A stretch of 64,000 nucleotides of DNA from Streptomyces sedi. GTDB lineage: Bacteria > Actinomycetota > Actinomycetes > Streptomycetales > Streptomycetaceae. This document shows positions 50,845-59,150 of this stretch, piece after piece. The DNA lies in assembly GCF_006335015.1 (NCBI RefSeq), contig NZ_VDGT01000006.1, positions 245,524 to 309,523 on the forward strand, given 5' to 3'. The notes under the pieces are model-generated. The model worked only from the letters and a program-made list of their open reading frames with translations. It ran no database searches and was not told where the DNA came from. A program made the translations under genes and the position numbers. Position 1 is the first letter of the stretch; every line of letters starts with the position of its first letter.

Positions 50845-52053
50845 ATGCCCTCCCTCGCCGCAACCGACCGCCCTGTCAAAGCGCGCTGCGCGGTCGCCGC
50901 GCTCTTCTTCACCAACGGTTTCCTCTTCGCCAACGTCGTCCCCCGCTACCCCGAGATCAAGGCCGACCTGGCCCTCTCCAACGCCGCGCTGGGCACCGCC
51001 ATCGCCGCGATGCCGCTGGGCGCGCTGCTTCTGGGGCTGGCGGCCAGCCCTCTGATCAAACGATTCGGCTCGGCTCGCACCGCCGTCTTCAGCCAGCTGC
51101 TGATGGGCTTCAACATCCTGCTGGTCGGCACGGCCCCCAACCTGGCGGTGCTCTGCCTCGGCATGTTCCTCGCCGGCAGTCTCGACTCGATCACCGACAT
51201 CGCGATGAACGCCCACGGGCTGCGCGTGCAGCGGCGGTACGGGCGTTCCATCCTCAACTCCTTCCACGGGGTGTGGAGCATCGGCGCGGTGGTCGGCGGC
51301 ATAGCCGGCGCCGGCGCGGCCCAGGCGGGGTTCTCGCTGGCCATCCATCTGGCGATCGTCGGGGCGCTGGCGATCGGCTCGGCGTTGACGTCGAACCGCT
51401 TCCTCCTGCCGGGCCCGGAGGACGCCGAACGCACACCCGCCGAGGCAGCCGCCGAGGGCGGGCAGCCGGCGGCGCAGGGCCGGCGCGCCTGGCTGCGGCG
51501 GCCGGTGCTGATGGCGTTCCTGCTGCTGGGGCTGCTGACGGCGGCGGCGGCCGTCGTCGAGGACGCGCCGGCGTCCTGGGGCTCCAACTACCTTCAGAAC
51601 GAGCTGGGTTCGAGCCCGTTCGTCGGCGGCCTGGCGTTCATGGCGCTCCAGGGGACGCAGACCGTGGCCCGGCTCTGCGGCGACCACGTGGTGCGCCGGC
51701 TCGGCGACCGGACGACGGCCCGGATCGGCGGGCTGCTGGTGGTCGTCGGCATGGGGGTGGCGCTGCTGTGGCCCTCGGTGCCGACGACGGTGCTGGGCTT
51801 CGCGCTCTGCGGCATCGGCATCGCCACCCTGATCCCGGCGGCCTTCCACGCGGCGGACGAGATCCCCGGGCTGTGGCCGGGCGCGGGCATCGCGGTGGCG
51901 GCGTTCCTGCTGCGCGTCGGGTTCCTCGCCTCGCCGCCGGTGATCGGGCTGATCGCCGACGCGGAATCCATTCGTCTCGGGCTGGTGCTGGTCCCGCTGG
52001 CCGGCCTGGTGATCCTGGCCACCTCGGGAATCCTCGACAAGCGGTCTGCCTAG
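50845..52053 (+). CDS. MFS transporter (fucose-permease/YbjJ type)
   Basis: A 402-residue, twelve-helix MFS protein: FFTNGFLFANVVPRYPEIKA in helix 1, AASPLIKRFGSARTAVFSQL (motif A-like), DSITDIAMNAHGLRVQRRYG and SILNSFHGVWSIGAVVGG, the last two typical of the FucP/YbjJ branch. ASWGSNYLQNELG precedes helix 7. These act as sugar importers or as exporters of small molecules; pairing with a TetR regulator favours export. A purine-rich GGAAAGAGAG lies before the ATG. Confidence 0.9.
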   Translation: MPSLAATDRPVKARCAVAALFFTNGFLFANVVPRYPEIKADLALSNAALGTAIAAMPLGALLLGLAASPLIKRFGSARTAVFSQLLMGFNILLVGTAPNLAVLCLGMFLAGSLDSITDIAMNAHGLRVQRRYGRSILNSFHGVWSIGAVVGGIAGAGAAQAGFSLAIHLAIVGALAIGSALTSNRFLLPGPEDAERTPAEAAAEGGQPAAQGRRAWLRRPVLMAFLLLGLLTAAAAVVEDAPASWGSNYLQNELGSSPFVGGLAFMALQGTQTVARLCGDHVVRRLGDRTTARIGGLLVVVGMGVALLWPSVPTTVLGFALCGIGIATLIPAAFHAADEIPGLWPGAGIAVAAFLLRVGFLASPPVIGLIADAESIRLGLVLVPLAGLVILATSGILDKRSA

Positions 52054-52080
52054 GTCCTGTCGCGCCCCGCCGACGGAGGA

Positions 52081-52100
52081 GGGGCGCGGGGAACGGCGCG
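52081..52100. repeat. Single diverged arm of the palindromic repeat family
   Basis: GGGGCGCGGGGAACGGCGCG differs from the family's right arm by one base and stands between the MFS gene and the convergent glycosyltransferase. No left arm is visible. Confidence 0.7.
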
Positions 52101-52188
52101 GGCGGCCGTCCAGGGGCCGAGGCTGACCACCCACCCCGACCACGCATGTGGGTGGTTACCCGGTCACCACACCAGTTCCCGGGGGTCA

Positions 52189-53064
52189 CTACACCAGTGG
52201 GGGCCGCCCCGCCCTGGTCAGCCGGCGGACAGTGTGCCAGCTCATCGGCGCGCGCCGCCCGTAGTCCCCGCGCCATCCCTCGGCGAAGCCCTGGAAGGAG
52301 ACCCGCAGCGTCCGCCCCTCCCGGGTGCGGGCCAACGTGACCACCAACCAACTGGCCAGGTTGAAAGGAACCAGTACCGACGGCAGGTTGCGCCGCGCCA
52401 GCCAGACGCGGTTGCGGGCGGTGAGGCGGTAGAAGCCCTCGTGCCGCGTCGGGCTGGTGGCCGGGTGGTGGACGAGGACGTCCGGCGTGTAGCGGCCGGT
52501 GTAGCCGTGGTCCCACAGCCGCCAGGCGAGGTCGACGCCCTCGTGGAAGAGGAAGAAGTGCCCGGGCCAGCCGCCCACCTCCTCGAACGCGGAGCGCCGC
52601 ACCAGCACCACGCCCTCGGCCATCACCGTCGCCACCCCGCCCCGCGCCGGGTCGGAGGCGCGCAGTCTGGGCACCCAGCGGCGCAGCGTGGTGCCGTCGG
52701 GGTCGGCGATCCTCGGCTGGACATAAGCCAGTTGGGGATCGCCGCGGAGGTAGGTGACCAGTCGGGCGAGGGCGTCGGTGGTGGGCAGTACCGCGTCGTT
52801 GTCGAAGAAGACCAGATGGTCGCCGGCGACCTGCCCGGCGCCCACGTTGCGCCCCTCGGGGATGCCGACGTTCTCCGGCAGCGAGACGGTGCGCAGCCCG
52901 TCGGGGATGCCCTCCGGTACGCAGCCGTTGCCGACCACCACGATGTCCAGCTCCACTCCGCGCTGGGCGCGGAGCGAGGCAAGCGCCTCCGCCAGCTCGC
53001 GGGGACGGTCGTTCATGGTCAGCACCACCGCCCCGACGCGGGGAAGCGCGTCGCCCTGTTCCAT
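52189..53064 (-). CDS. GT2-family glycosyltransferase
   Basis: A 291-residue GT-A enzyme: nucleotide-binding start VGAVVLTMNDRPRELAEAL, DIVVVGNGC, the VGIPEGRNVGAGQVAGDHLV block, metal-binding FFDNDAVLP (DxD-like Asp-Asn-Asp), and the acceptor-region HFFLFHEGVDLAWRLWDHGY with the ED-type catalytic residue replaced by Glu-Gly-Val-Asp. Close to rhamnosyltransferase-like enzymes of surface polysaccharides. The ATG at 53064 follows GGAGG. It may glycosylate a surface polymer, but the other exopolysaccharide genes are 40 kb away. Confidence 0.9.
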   Translation of the reverse strand: MEQGDALPRVGAVVLTMNDRPRELAEALASLRAQRGVELDIVVVGNGCVPEGIPDGLRTVSLPENVGIPEGRNVGAGQVAGDHLVFFDNDAVLPTTDALARLVTYLRGDPQLAYVQPRIADPDGTTLRRWVPRLRASDPARGGVATVMAEGVVLVRRSAFEEVGGWPGHFFLFHEGVDLAWRLWDHGYTGRYTPDVLVHHPATSPTRHEGFYRLTARNRVWLARRNLPSVLVPFNLASWLVVTLARTREGRTLRVSFQGFAEGWRGDYGRRAPMSWHTVRRLTRAGRPPLV

Positions 53065-53476
53065 CACGTGCCTCCGCTCGCGTGCGCCGCTGCCGCGCGT
53101 ACGCCGGTCGTTCACCCCACCGTCCGCGTGGGGATGCCTCACCTTAGAGCACCCCCGGGTGACGACGGGTCTTCACAGCGTCGCCACCGGCAGAGACATA
53201 GGGTCACTTCTCCACCCCAACTCCATGCGGCTCTCGGGGCGTTCGTCGCTGACCTGCGACGGCGTGGTGTTTTTTGCGCGGGCCATGGACAGCATCACCG
53301 GCGGGGTCTATAAAACGATCCCATGTCTGGTCGCGCCGAAGGGCCCCGGTCGCGCACCCCCACTCGCCCGTCCGACTCCGCCGAGTGCTCACCGTTCCTC
53401 TTCCACTCCTGCGCCGTGCCCCGCTCGCGGACCGGCGGCCGACCGCCGCGCGCCCGTCCGAAGGAGAAGATCAGAA
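53065..53476. other. 412-base divergent intergenic region
   Basis: This lies between the GT2 gene (minus) and the ribose-type binding protein (plus). It is AT-richer than its surroundings near 53270-53320 and contains a near-consensus promoter (next entry). No gene is seen. Confidence 0.6.
53286..53314 (+). promoter_or_regulatory. Near-consensus housekeeping promoter of the ribose-type importer
   Basis: TGGACA (53286-53291), a 17-base spacer and TATAAA (53309-53314) match the vegetative sigma consensus at ten of twelve positions, rare in such GC-rich DNA. Transcription would begin near 53321, leaving a leader of about 155 bases before the binding-protein GTG. Confidence 0.7.
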
Positions 53477-54526
53477 GTGAAGCCCCGCCTCCCCCGCCTG
53501 GCCGGAATCCTGCTGCTGTCCACCGCCCTGCTGACCGCCTGCGCCGACGACCCCGGCGGCGCCGGGGGCGGCACCATCGGCGTCGACTACCCCCGCTCGG
53601 ACACCGACTTCTGGAACTCCTACATCGGCTATGTGCCGGAGTACGCCGAGGAGCTCGGCCTCGACATGAAGACCACCAACTCGAGCAACGACGTGGCCAC
53701 CCTCGCCTCGAACGTGCAGACGTTCCTCAGCCAGGGCGTGGACGGCGTCGCCATCGCCCCGCAGGACACGGCGGCAGTCGCGCCGGTGCTCCAGACCCTC
53801 GCCGAGCGGGACATCCCGGTCGTCACCGTGGACACCCGGCCGGACGAGGGCGAGGTCTACATGGTGGTGCGCGCCGACAACCGCGCCTACGGCGAGCAGG
53901 CGTGCCGCTATCTGGGCTCCCAGCTGGAGGGCGAGGGCAAGATCGTGATGCTTCAGGGCGATCTCGCCTCGATCAACGGCCGGGACCGCACCGAGGCGTT
54001 CAACGACTGCATGGAGGCCGAGTACCCCGGCATCCGGGTCTTCGGCGAGGCCACCAACTGGGACGCGGCGACCGCGGCGCAGAAGCTCCAGACCACCCTC
54101 ACCGCCCACCCCGACGTGCGCGGGGTCTACATGCAGGCCACGTTCGGGCTCTCCGGGACACTACAGGTACTTGACCAGTTGAACATGGCGGTTCCGCCGG
54201 ACGATCCCGAGCACGTGTTCATCGTCTCCAACGACGGCATCCCGCAGGAGCTCCAGCTGATCGGCGAGGGGAAGATCGACGCCACCGTCTCCCAACCCGC
54301 CGACCTCTACGCGGAGTACGCGCTGACCTACCTTCAGGCGGCCCTCGACGGCGAGACGTTCGAACCGGGCCCGACCGACCACGGCAGCGAGATCGTCGAG
54401 GTGCGCGAGGGCGTGCTGGAGGACCAGTTGCCGGCGCCGCTGGTCACCAGGGACGGCGGCACCTACGGCGGGGTGGAGAGCCTGCCGTTCGACGATCCCT
54501 CGCTCTGGGGCAACGACCGCGGCTAG
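53477..54526 (+). CDS. Sugar ABC transporter substrate-binding lipoprotein (ribose/CUT2 type)
   Basis: A 349-residue periplasmic-binding protein of the RbsB type with lipobox LLTAC. Blocks: GVDYPRSDTDFWNSYIGYVP, VQTFLSQGVDGVAIAPQDTA, VVTVDTRPDEGEVYMVVRAD, NRAYGEQACRYLGSQLEG and VFIVSNDGIPQELQLIGEG. It binds a monosaccharide or related small polar ligand outside the cell. The GTG at 53477 follows AAGGAG. The ATPase and permease genes come next on the same strand. Confidence 0.92.
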   Translation: MKPRLPRLAGILLLSTALLTACADDPGGAGGGTIGVDYPRSDTDFWNSYIGYVPEYAEELGLDMKTTNSSNDVATLASNVQTFLSQGVDGVAIAPQDTAAVAPVLQTLAERDIPVVTVDTRPDEGEVYMVVRADNRAYGEQACRYLGSQLEGEGKIVMLQGDLASINGRDRTEAFNDCMEAEYPGIRVFGEATNWDAATAAQKLQTTLTAHPDVRGVYMQATFGLSGTLQVLDQLNMAVPPDDPEHVFIVSNDGIPQELQLIGEGKIDATVSQPADLYAEYALTYLQAALDGETFEPGPTDHGSEIVEVREGVLEDQLPAPLVTRDGGTYGGVESLPFDDPSLWGNDRG

Positions 54527-54613
54527 GCCGTCTCGACCTGGGGCAGACGGCTTCGGCGCGCCCGGGGTTGACGTCGGGCGTGCGGGGACGCGGAGAGATA
54601 CGGAGGCTTTCCG

Positions 54614-56158
54614 GTGGGTGACGAAGCGAGGCACGACCGGGCGTCGGAGCGCCCGCCGGCGGCGCTGGCCGTCGGGGTGAGCAAGCGCTACGGGTCGACG
54701 GTGGCGCTGGACGGGGCCGGGATCAGCGTGGCCGCGGGGGAGACCCACGCGCTGGTAGGACGGAACGGCGCCGGCAAGTCCACGCTGGTGTCGATCATGA
54801 CGGGGCTGGTTCGGCCGGACGAGGGCGAGATCGCCTTCGACGGCGGGCCGGCGCCCCGGCTGGCCGACCGGGAGGCGTGGCGCGGGCGGGTCGCCTGCGT
54901 CTACCAGAAGTCGACGGTGATCCCGGGGCTGACGGTGGCGGAGAACCTGTTTCTCCACCGGCAACCGACCACCCGTCTTGGACTGGTCAACTGGTCAGCT
55001 CTCCGCCGCCGGGCGGCCGAGCTGCTGGCGGAGTGGGACGTGTCGGCGGACGTGCACGCGCTCGCCGGTGAACTCACGGTCGAGCAGCGGCAGTTCGTGG
55101 AGATCGCCCGTGCGCTCTCCGGCGGCGCGCGGTTCATCGTGCTGGATGAGCCCACGGCGCAGCTGGACGCCGCCGCGATCGGCCGGCTCTTCGCCCGGAT
55201 CAGGGAGCTCCAGCAGCGCGGAGTCACCTTCCTCTTCATCAGCCACCACCTCCAGGAGGTCTACGACCTCTGCGACACGGTGACCGTCTTCCGCGACGCC
55301 CGGCACATCCTGACCGCGCCGGTCGCCGAGCTTTCCAAGGGGGAGCTGGTCGCCGCGATGACCGGGGAGGAGGTCACCGCCGCCTCCGGCCATCTGCGCG
55401 AGCGCCAGGCCGACCCGCCGCCCGAGGCGCCGCCGGTGCTCACCGTCGAGGGGCTGACGCTCGAAGACCGCTACGCGGACGTGTCGTTCGCGGTGCGCGC
55501 CGGCGAGGTGGTCGGGCTGGCCGGCGCGGCGGACAGCGGCCGGATCGAGCTGGCGGAGACCCTCGCCGGGCTGCGGGCCGCCGACGCGGGAACGGTCGAG
55601 GTGGACGGGCGGCGGCCCCGGCCGGGCGACGTGCCGGCCGCGTTGGCCGCCGGCGTCGGCTTCGTTCCCGAGGACCGCCACCGGCAGGGCCTGGTCCCCG
55701 ACATGACGATCGCGGACAACACCACCCTGACCGTTCCCGACCGCCTGGGACCGAGAGGGCTGATCGATGTGCGCCGACGGGACGCTTTGGCGCGGGAGAT
55801 GATCGACGATCTCGCGATCAAGACGCCGGGCCCCGGGCTGCCGGTCTCCGGCCTCTCCGGCGGCAACCAGCAGAAGGTCGTCATGGCCAGGGCGTTGGCC
55901 AACAGGCCCCGGCTGCTGGTGCTGGTCAACCCGACCGCCGGCGTCGACGTGCGCTCCAAGGACTTCCTGCTCGGCAAGGCCGAGCAGGTGGCCGACGAGG
56001 GCACCGGCGTGCTGATCGCCTCCGACGAGCTGGACGACCTGGCCCTGTGCGACCGGGTGCTGGTCATGTTCCGGGGCCGGCTGGTCGCCGCGTTCACCGC
56101 CGGGTGGACGGACAACGAACTGGTCACCGCCATGGAAGGGGTACACACCGATGCCTGA
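54614..56158 (+). CDS. Sugar ABC transporter ATP-binding protein (RbsA-like, two nucleotide domains)
   Basis: A 514-residue duplicated ATPase. The first domain is intact: Walker A GRNGAGKST, signature LTVEQRQFVEIARAL, Walker B FIVLDEPTAQLD. The second lacks a P-loop (VVGLAGAADSGRIELAETL), keeps the signature LSGGNQQKVVMARAL, and has LLVLVNPTAGVD in place of LLVLDEPTRGVD, so both the Walker B Asp and the catalytic Glu are gone. Only the first composite site can be hydrolytic. GGAGG lies seven bases before the GTG at 54614. It overlaps the permease by eight bases. Confidence 0.93.
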   Translation: MGDEARHDRASERPPAALAVGVSKRYGSTVALDGAGISVAAGETHALVGRNGAGKSTLVSIMTGLVRPDEGEIAFDGGPAPRLADREAWRGRVACVYQKSTVIPGLTVAENLFLHRQPTTRLGLVNWSALRRRAAELLAEWDVSADVHALAGELTVEQRQFVEIARALSGGARFIVLDEPTAQLDAAAIGRLFARIRELQQRGVTFLFISHHLQEVYDLCDTVTVFRDARHILTAPVAELSKGELVAAMTGEEVTAASGHLRERQADPPPEAPPVLTVEGLTLEDRYADVSFAVRAGEVVGLAGAADSGRIELAETLAGLRAADAGTVEVDGRRPRPGDVPAALAAGVGFVPEDRHRQGLVPDMTIADNTTLTVPDRLGPRGLIDVRRRDALAREMIDDLAIKTPGPGLPVSGLSGGNQQKVVMARALANRPRLLVLVNPTAGVDVRSKDFLLGKAEQVADEGTGVLIASDELDDLALCDRVLVMFRGRLVAAFTAGWTDNELVTAMEGVHTDA

Positions 56159-57182
56159 CTCCACGGTCGTCGAAGCGCCGGAACGGGAGCCGGGCGCGCG
56201 GGCGCCCCGGCTGCTGGGCGGCCGGATCCCGATCGCCAGACTGCGGGAGTTCGCCCTGGTGCCGGCCATCGTGGTGGTGGCGATCGCCGGCTGGATCGTG
56301 GACCCGGTCTTCGTCCAGCGCCAGAACGTGATCAACATCCTTCAGACCATGTCGGAGATCGCCCTGTTGGTGCTGGCGCAGGCGCTGGTGCTGATCGTGC
56401 GGAAGATGGATCTGTCGCTGGAGTCGACCATGGGCCTGGCGCCCGGGGTCGCCGCCTGGCTGACCGTCACCGAGGCCGGCCAGGGCCTGGACCTGCTGCC
56501 GGGCGCCCTCGCCGTCCCGGTCACCCTGGCCGTCGGGGTGGCGATCGGGCTGGTCAACGCGCTGCTGATCGTCCGCTTCGGGCTGAGCGGCTTCATCGTC
56601 ACGCTCGGCATGTTGATCATGCTGCGCGGCACCCTCACCGGCATCTCCGGCGGCCAGACGTTCTTCCAACTCCCCTCGTCCATGAGCTATCTGGGCACCA
56701 CCCAGTGGCTCGGTCTGCCCGCGTCCGTCTGGCTCTGTCTGACGCTGTTCGCCGTCGGCATCGCGGTGCTCGGCTACACCAGCTTCGGCCGTTCCCTCTA
56801 CGCCATCGGCGGCAACGAGGACGCGGCCCGCGCCGCCGGCATCCGCACCCACCGCACGGTCGCGATCGTGCTGGTGGTGGCGGGCCTGCTGGCGGCGCTC
56901 GGCGGGCTGCTGCTCTCCGGCCGCCTCGGCTCGGTGGCCGCCGCCCAGGGCGACGGAGCGATCTTCACCGTCTTCGCCGCCGCCGTCATCGGCGGCGTCA
57001 GCCTCTCCGGCGGCCGGGGCAGCCTCTTCGGCGCGTTCACCGGCATCCTGCTGCTGTTCATGATCCAGAACGTGCTCACCCTCGGCGGCGTCCCCGCCGA
57101 GTGGATCGACGCGCTCAACGGCTCGATCATCCTGCTCGCGCTCGTCATGTCCCGCATCACGACCGGAAAGGCACAGGACTAG
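56151..57182 (+). CDS. Sugar ABC transporter permease (RbsC-like)
   Basis: A 343-residue permease with eight to ten helices. Family blocks: LVLAQALVLIVRKMDLSLES, ALLIVRFGLSGFIVTLGMLI, FGRSLYAIGGNEDAARAAGI (the cytoplasmic loop that touches the ATPase) and VFAAAVIGGVSLSGGRGSLF. It forms the channel of the CUT2 importer with the two preceding gene products. Translation is coupled to the ATPase gene by an eight-base overlap. No sugar kinase or regulator is adjacent, so the substrate stays open. Confidence 0.93.
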   Translation: MPDSTVVEAPEREPGARAPRLLGGRIPIARLREFALVPAIVVVAIAGWIVDPVFVQRQNVINILQTMSEIALLVLAQALVLIVRKMDLSLESTMGLAPGVAAWLTVTEAGQGLDLLPGALAVPVTLAVGVAIGLVNALLIVRFGLSGFIVTLGMLIMLRGTLTGISGGQTFFQLPSSMSYLGTTQWLGLPASVWLCLTLFAVGIAVLGYTSFGRSLYAIGGNEDAARAAGIRTHRTVAIVLVVAGLLAALGGLLLSGRLGSVAAAQGDGAIFTVFAAAVIGGVSLSGGRGSLFGAFTGILLLFMIQNVLTLGGVPAEWIDALNGSIILLALVMSRITTGKAQD

Positions 57183-57224
57183 GTGTGCTGTCCGGCACGG
57201 CCGGAAGCGGGGCGTTCGGTCTGG

Positions 57225-57767
57225 TCAGCCGGCCGCCGCGTAGCAGCGGATGTCCACCCGCTGCTCCGGTCCCCACCACTCCTCGACCGTGCCCAACAGC
57301 CGCCAGCCGAGCCGCTCGTACAGCGCCGCCGCCGCGGCGTCCGAGGCCACGACGTCGAGCACCGGGTGCAGGCCGCGTTCCCCCGCCTCGGCGGCGGCGC
57401 GCGCCATCAGCAGGCCGCCGATGCCGTGGCCCCGGGCCCACGGGGCGACGAAGAGCCGGTTGACCACGGCCGTCGTCTCGGGCCCCACCCCCGCGTGGGC
57501 GCTCCACAGCCCCGGCGCCACGTCTCCCCCGTCGCTCGCGGAGAGCACCACGTGACCGGCCACGCGGCCGTCCAGCTCCGCCACCCAGGCGGCGAGCAGC
57601 GTGGGCGGGGTGAGCCAGGCGCCGGGGTTCCCCGGCCAGTTCATCGGATAGCGGTCCTCTTGGTGGACCCCCTCCAGCACCCGTGCACACGCGTCGATAT
57701 CGCTGTCGGTCCTCCGCCGGACGCTCGGGGTCGAGGTGTGCGCACGCCGGCTGTTCTCGTTGCTCAT
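57225..57767 (-). CDS. GNAT-family N-acetyltransferase
   Basis: A 180-residue GNAT: after an N-terminal RRRTDSDIDACARVLEGVHQ block come AAWVAELDGRVAGHVVLSAS, the acetyl-CoA loop VNRLFVAPWARGHGIGGLLM (R/Q-x2-G-x-G/A) and the C-terminal VVASDAAAAALYERLGWRLL. It acetylates an unknown amine. It converges on the ABC permease with 42 bases between. Confidence 0.9.
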   Translation of the reverse strand: MSNENSRRAHTSTPSVRRRTDSDIDACARVLEGVHQEDRYPMNWPGNPGAWLTPPTLLAAWVAELDGRVAGHVVLSASDGGDVAPGLWSAHAGVGPETTAVVNRLFVAPWARGHGIGGLLMARAAAEAGERGLHPVLDVVASDAAAAALYERLGWRLLGTVEEWWGPEQRVDIRCYAAAG

Positions 57768-57880
57768 CGCGGCATCAGAACACGGCCCCGACGGCGTTGC
57801 ACAGCTACTTTCGTCGATGCCCGGCGTGGCGGACGGCGGTCACCCGCCGCCCGCCACGCCGGGCTACCGGTTCGCGACGG

Positions 57881-58642
57881 TCAGGCGTCGACCTCGTACT
57901 GGCCCTGCGTGATGAAGTAGCGCAGCGCCTCGGGCGTGCCCTCCTCCAACGCCGCCTCGGCGGCGGCGCGCAGCGCGTCGCTGATGTCCGGGTCGGCCAG
58001 GATGCGGAAGGTCGCCACCTGGTCGTCCTCGAACTGCGCGAGCCGGTAGCCGGTCTCGCGGAACTCCCGCACGGCCTGCGGCGTTCCCTCCTCCAGCGCC
58101 GCGATCGCCTCGCGCTCGACGGCCTTGTCGCCGGCCCGCTGCGCGTTGTTCAGGATGCGGAACGTGGCGACCTTGTCGTCCTCGAACTGCGCGACGGCGT
58201 AACCCGTCTCGCGGAACTCCCGCAGCGCCTCAGCCGTGCCGGCCTCCAGCGCCTCGGTCACCTCGCGCTCGACGGCCTTGTCACCGGCCTCCACCGCCAG
58301 GTTCAGGATGCGGAACGCCGCCACCCGGTCGTCCTCGAACTGGGCTGCCGGGTAACCGGTTTCGAGGAACGCGCGCAGCGCCTCCTCGGTGCCGGCGTCC
58401 AGCGCCTCGTTGGCCCCCCGGATCACCGCCTTGTCGTCGGCCTCCGTGGCCGCGTCCAGGATGCGGGTGACGGCGACGCGGAGCTCGTCCAACTCGTCGT
58501 CCGCCGTCGCCGTCGGCACCACGCCGTCGCCGGCGGGGGCGGTCGCGCCAGCGCCGCCGGAGGCGAAGGCGGGCGTGGCCAGCAGCAACGTCGGCGCCAG
58601 CGCGGTGGCCGCCACGGTCACCGCGACACGGGTCAGTCTCAT
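57881..58642 (-). CDS. Secreted ALF-repeat protein
   Basis: A 253-residue exported protein: Sec signal (TRVAVTVAATALAPTLLLAT, cleavage after AFA or ASG) followed by five tandem helical repeats of about 43 residues, each with the pattern EREAIAALEEGTPQAVREFR then ETGYRLAQFEDDQVATFRIL. These are ALF (Ala-Leu-Phe) repeats, frequent in streptomycete secreted proteins and in putative toxins and adhesins. No enzyme motif is seen; it may bind other surface proteins. The ATG at 58642 follows GAAGGG. Confidence 0.88.
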   Translation of the reverse strand: MRLTRVAVTVAATALAPTLLLATPAFASGGAGATAPAGDGVVPTATADDELDELRVAVTRILDAATEADDKAVIRGANEALDAGTEEALRAFLETGYPAAQFEDDRVAAFRILNLAVEAGDKAVEREVTEALEAGTAEALREFRETGYAVAQFEDDKVATFRILNNAQRAGDKAVEREAIAALEEGTPQAVREFRETGYRLAQFEDDQVATFRILADPDISDALRAAAEAALEEGTPEALRYFITQGQYEVDA

Positions 58643-59150
58643 GGGAAAGCCCTTCAGGTTCTGCGCGCAGCGCGCGCCTCGTGCGGAACCGAGGGCCACC
58701 AGTGACCCGGGAAGGTCGCCGCCCACCCCCCGATGGCGGCGCGACTCTCCCCCCGTGCGTCCTGCTTGTGTGCCCCCCGGCAATAACGAACATACCCGCG
58801 AAATGGTCGAATGATCACCGCGAGAGCGTGACAACCTTCACTTTTTGTCGACTGTTGACCGAACCTGCTCCGGAACGCGACCAGTTCGCGGGGCGGACAC
58901 CCCCCGCCCCGGAGACGCCTCCGCGGGTGCGGCACCCACCGTGCGACTGCCGCGGCTCGTCACCCTCCGGCGTGCCGTCCTGATCGGCGGAAGGCCCACG
59001 GCGCGCCTCTCCGGACCGGCCACGGCCGCCGCCCCTACCTGAGCCCGCCACCGCCGGAGCCCGTCGGGGCGGCCCCGGGCTCCGGGGACTACGCGTCGAG
59101 GACCGAGGCCGGTCGGCCGCCGTTCCTCATCCCGCCCCGAGGGGCGACGC
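58643..59150. other. 508-base intergenic region without a gene
   Basis: Upstream of the ALF gene and downstream of the AraC-type gene (both minus strand). It should hold the ALF promoter; an AT-richer stretch at about 58750-58860 is the likely place. Open frames here are Arg/Pro-rich and not convincing. Confidence 0.5.
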
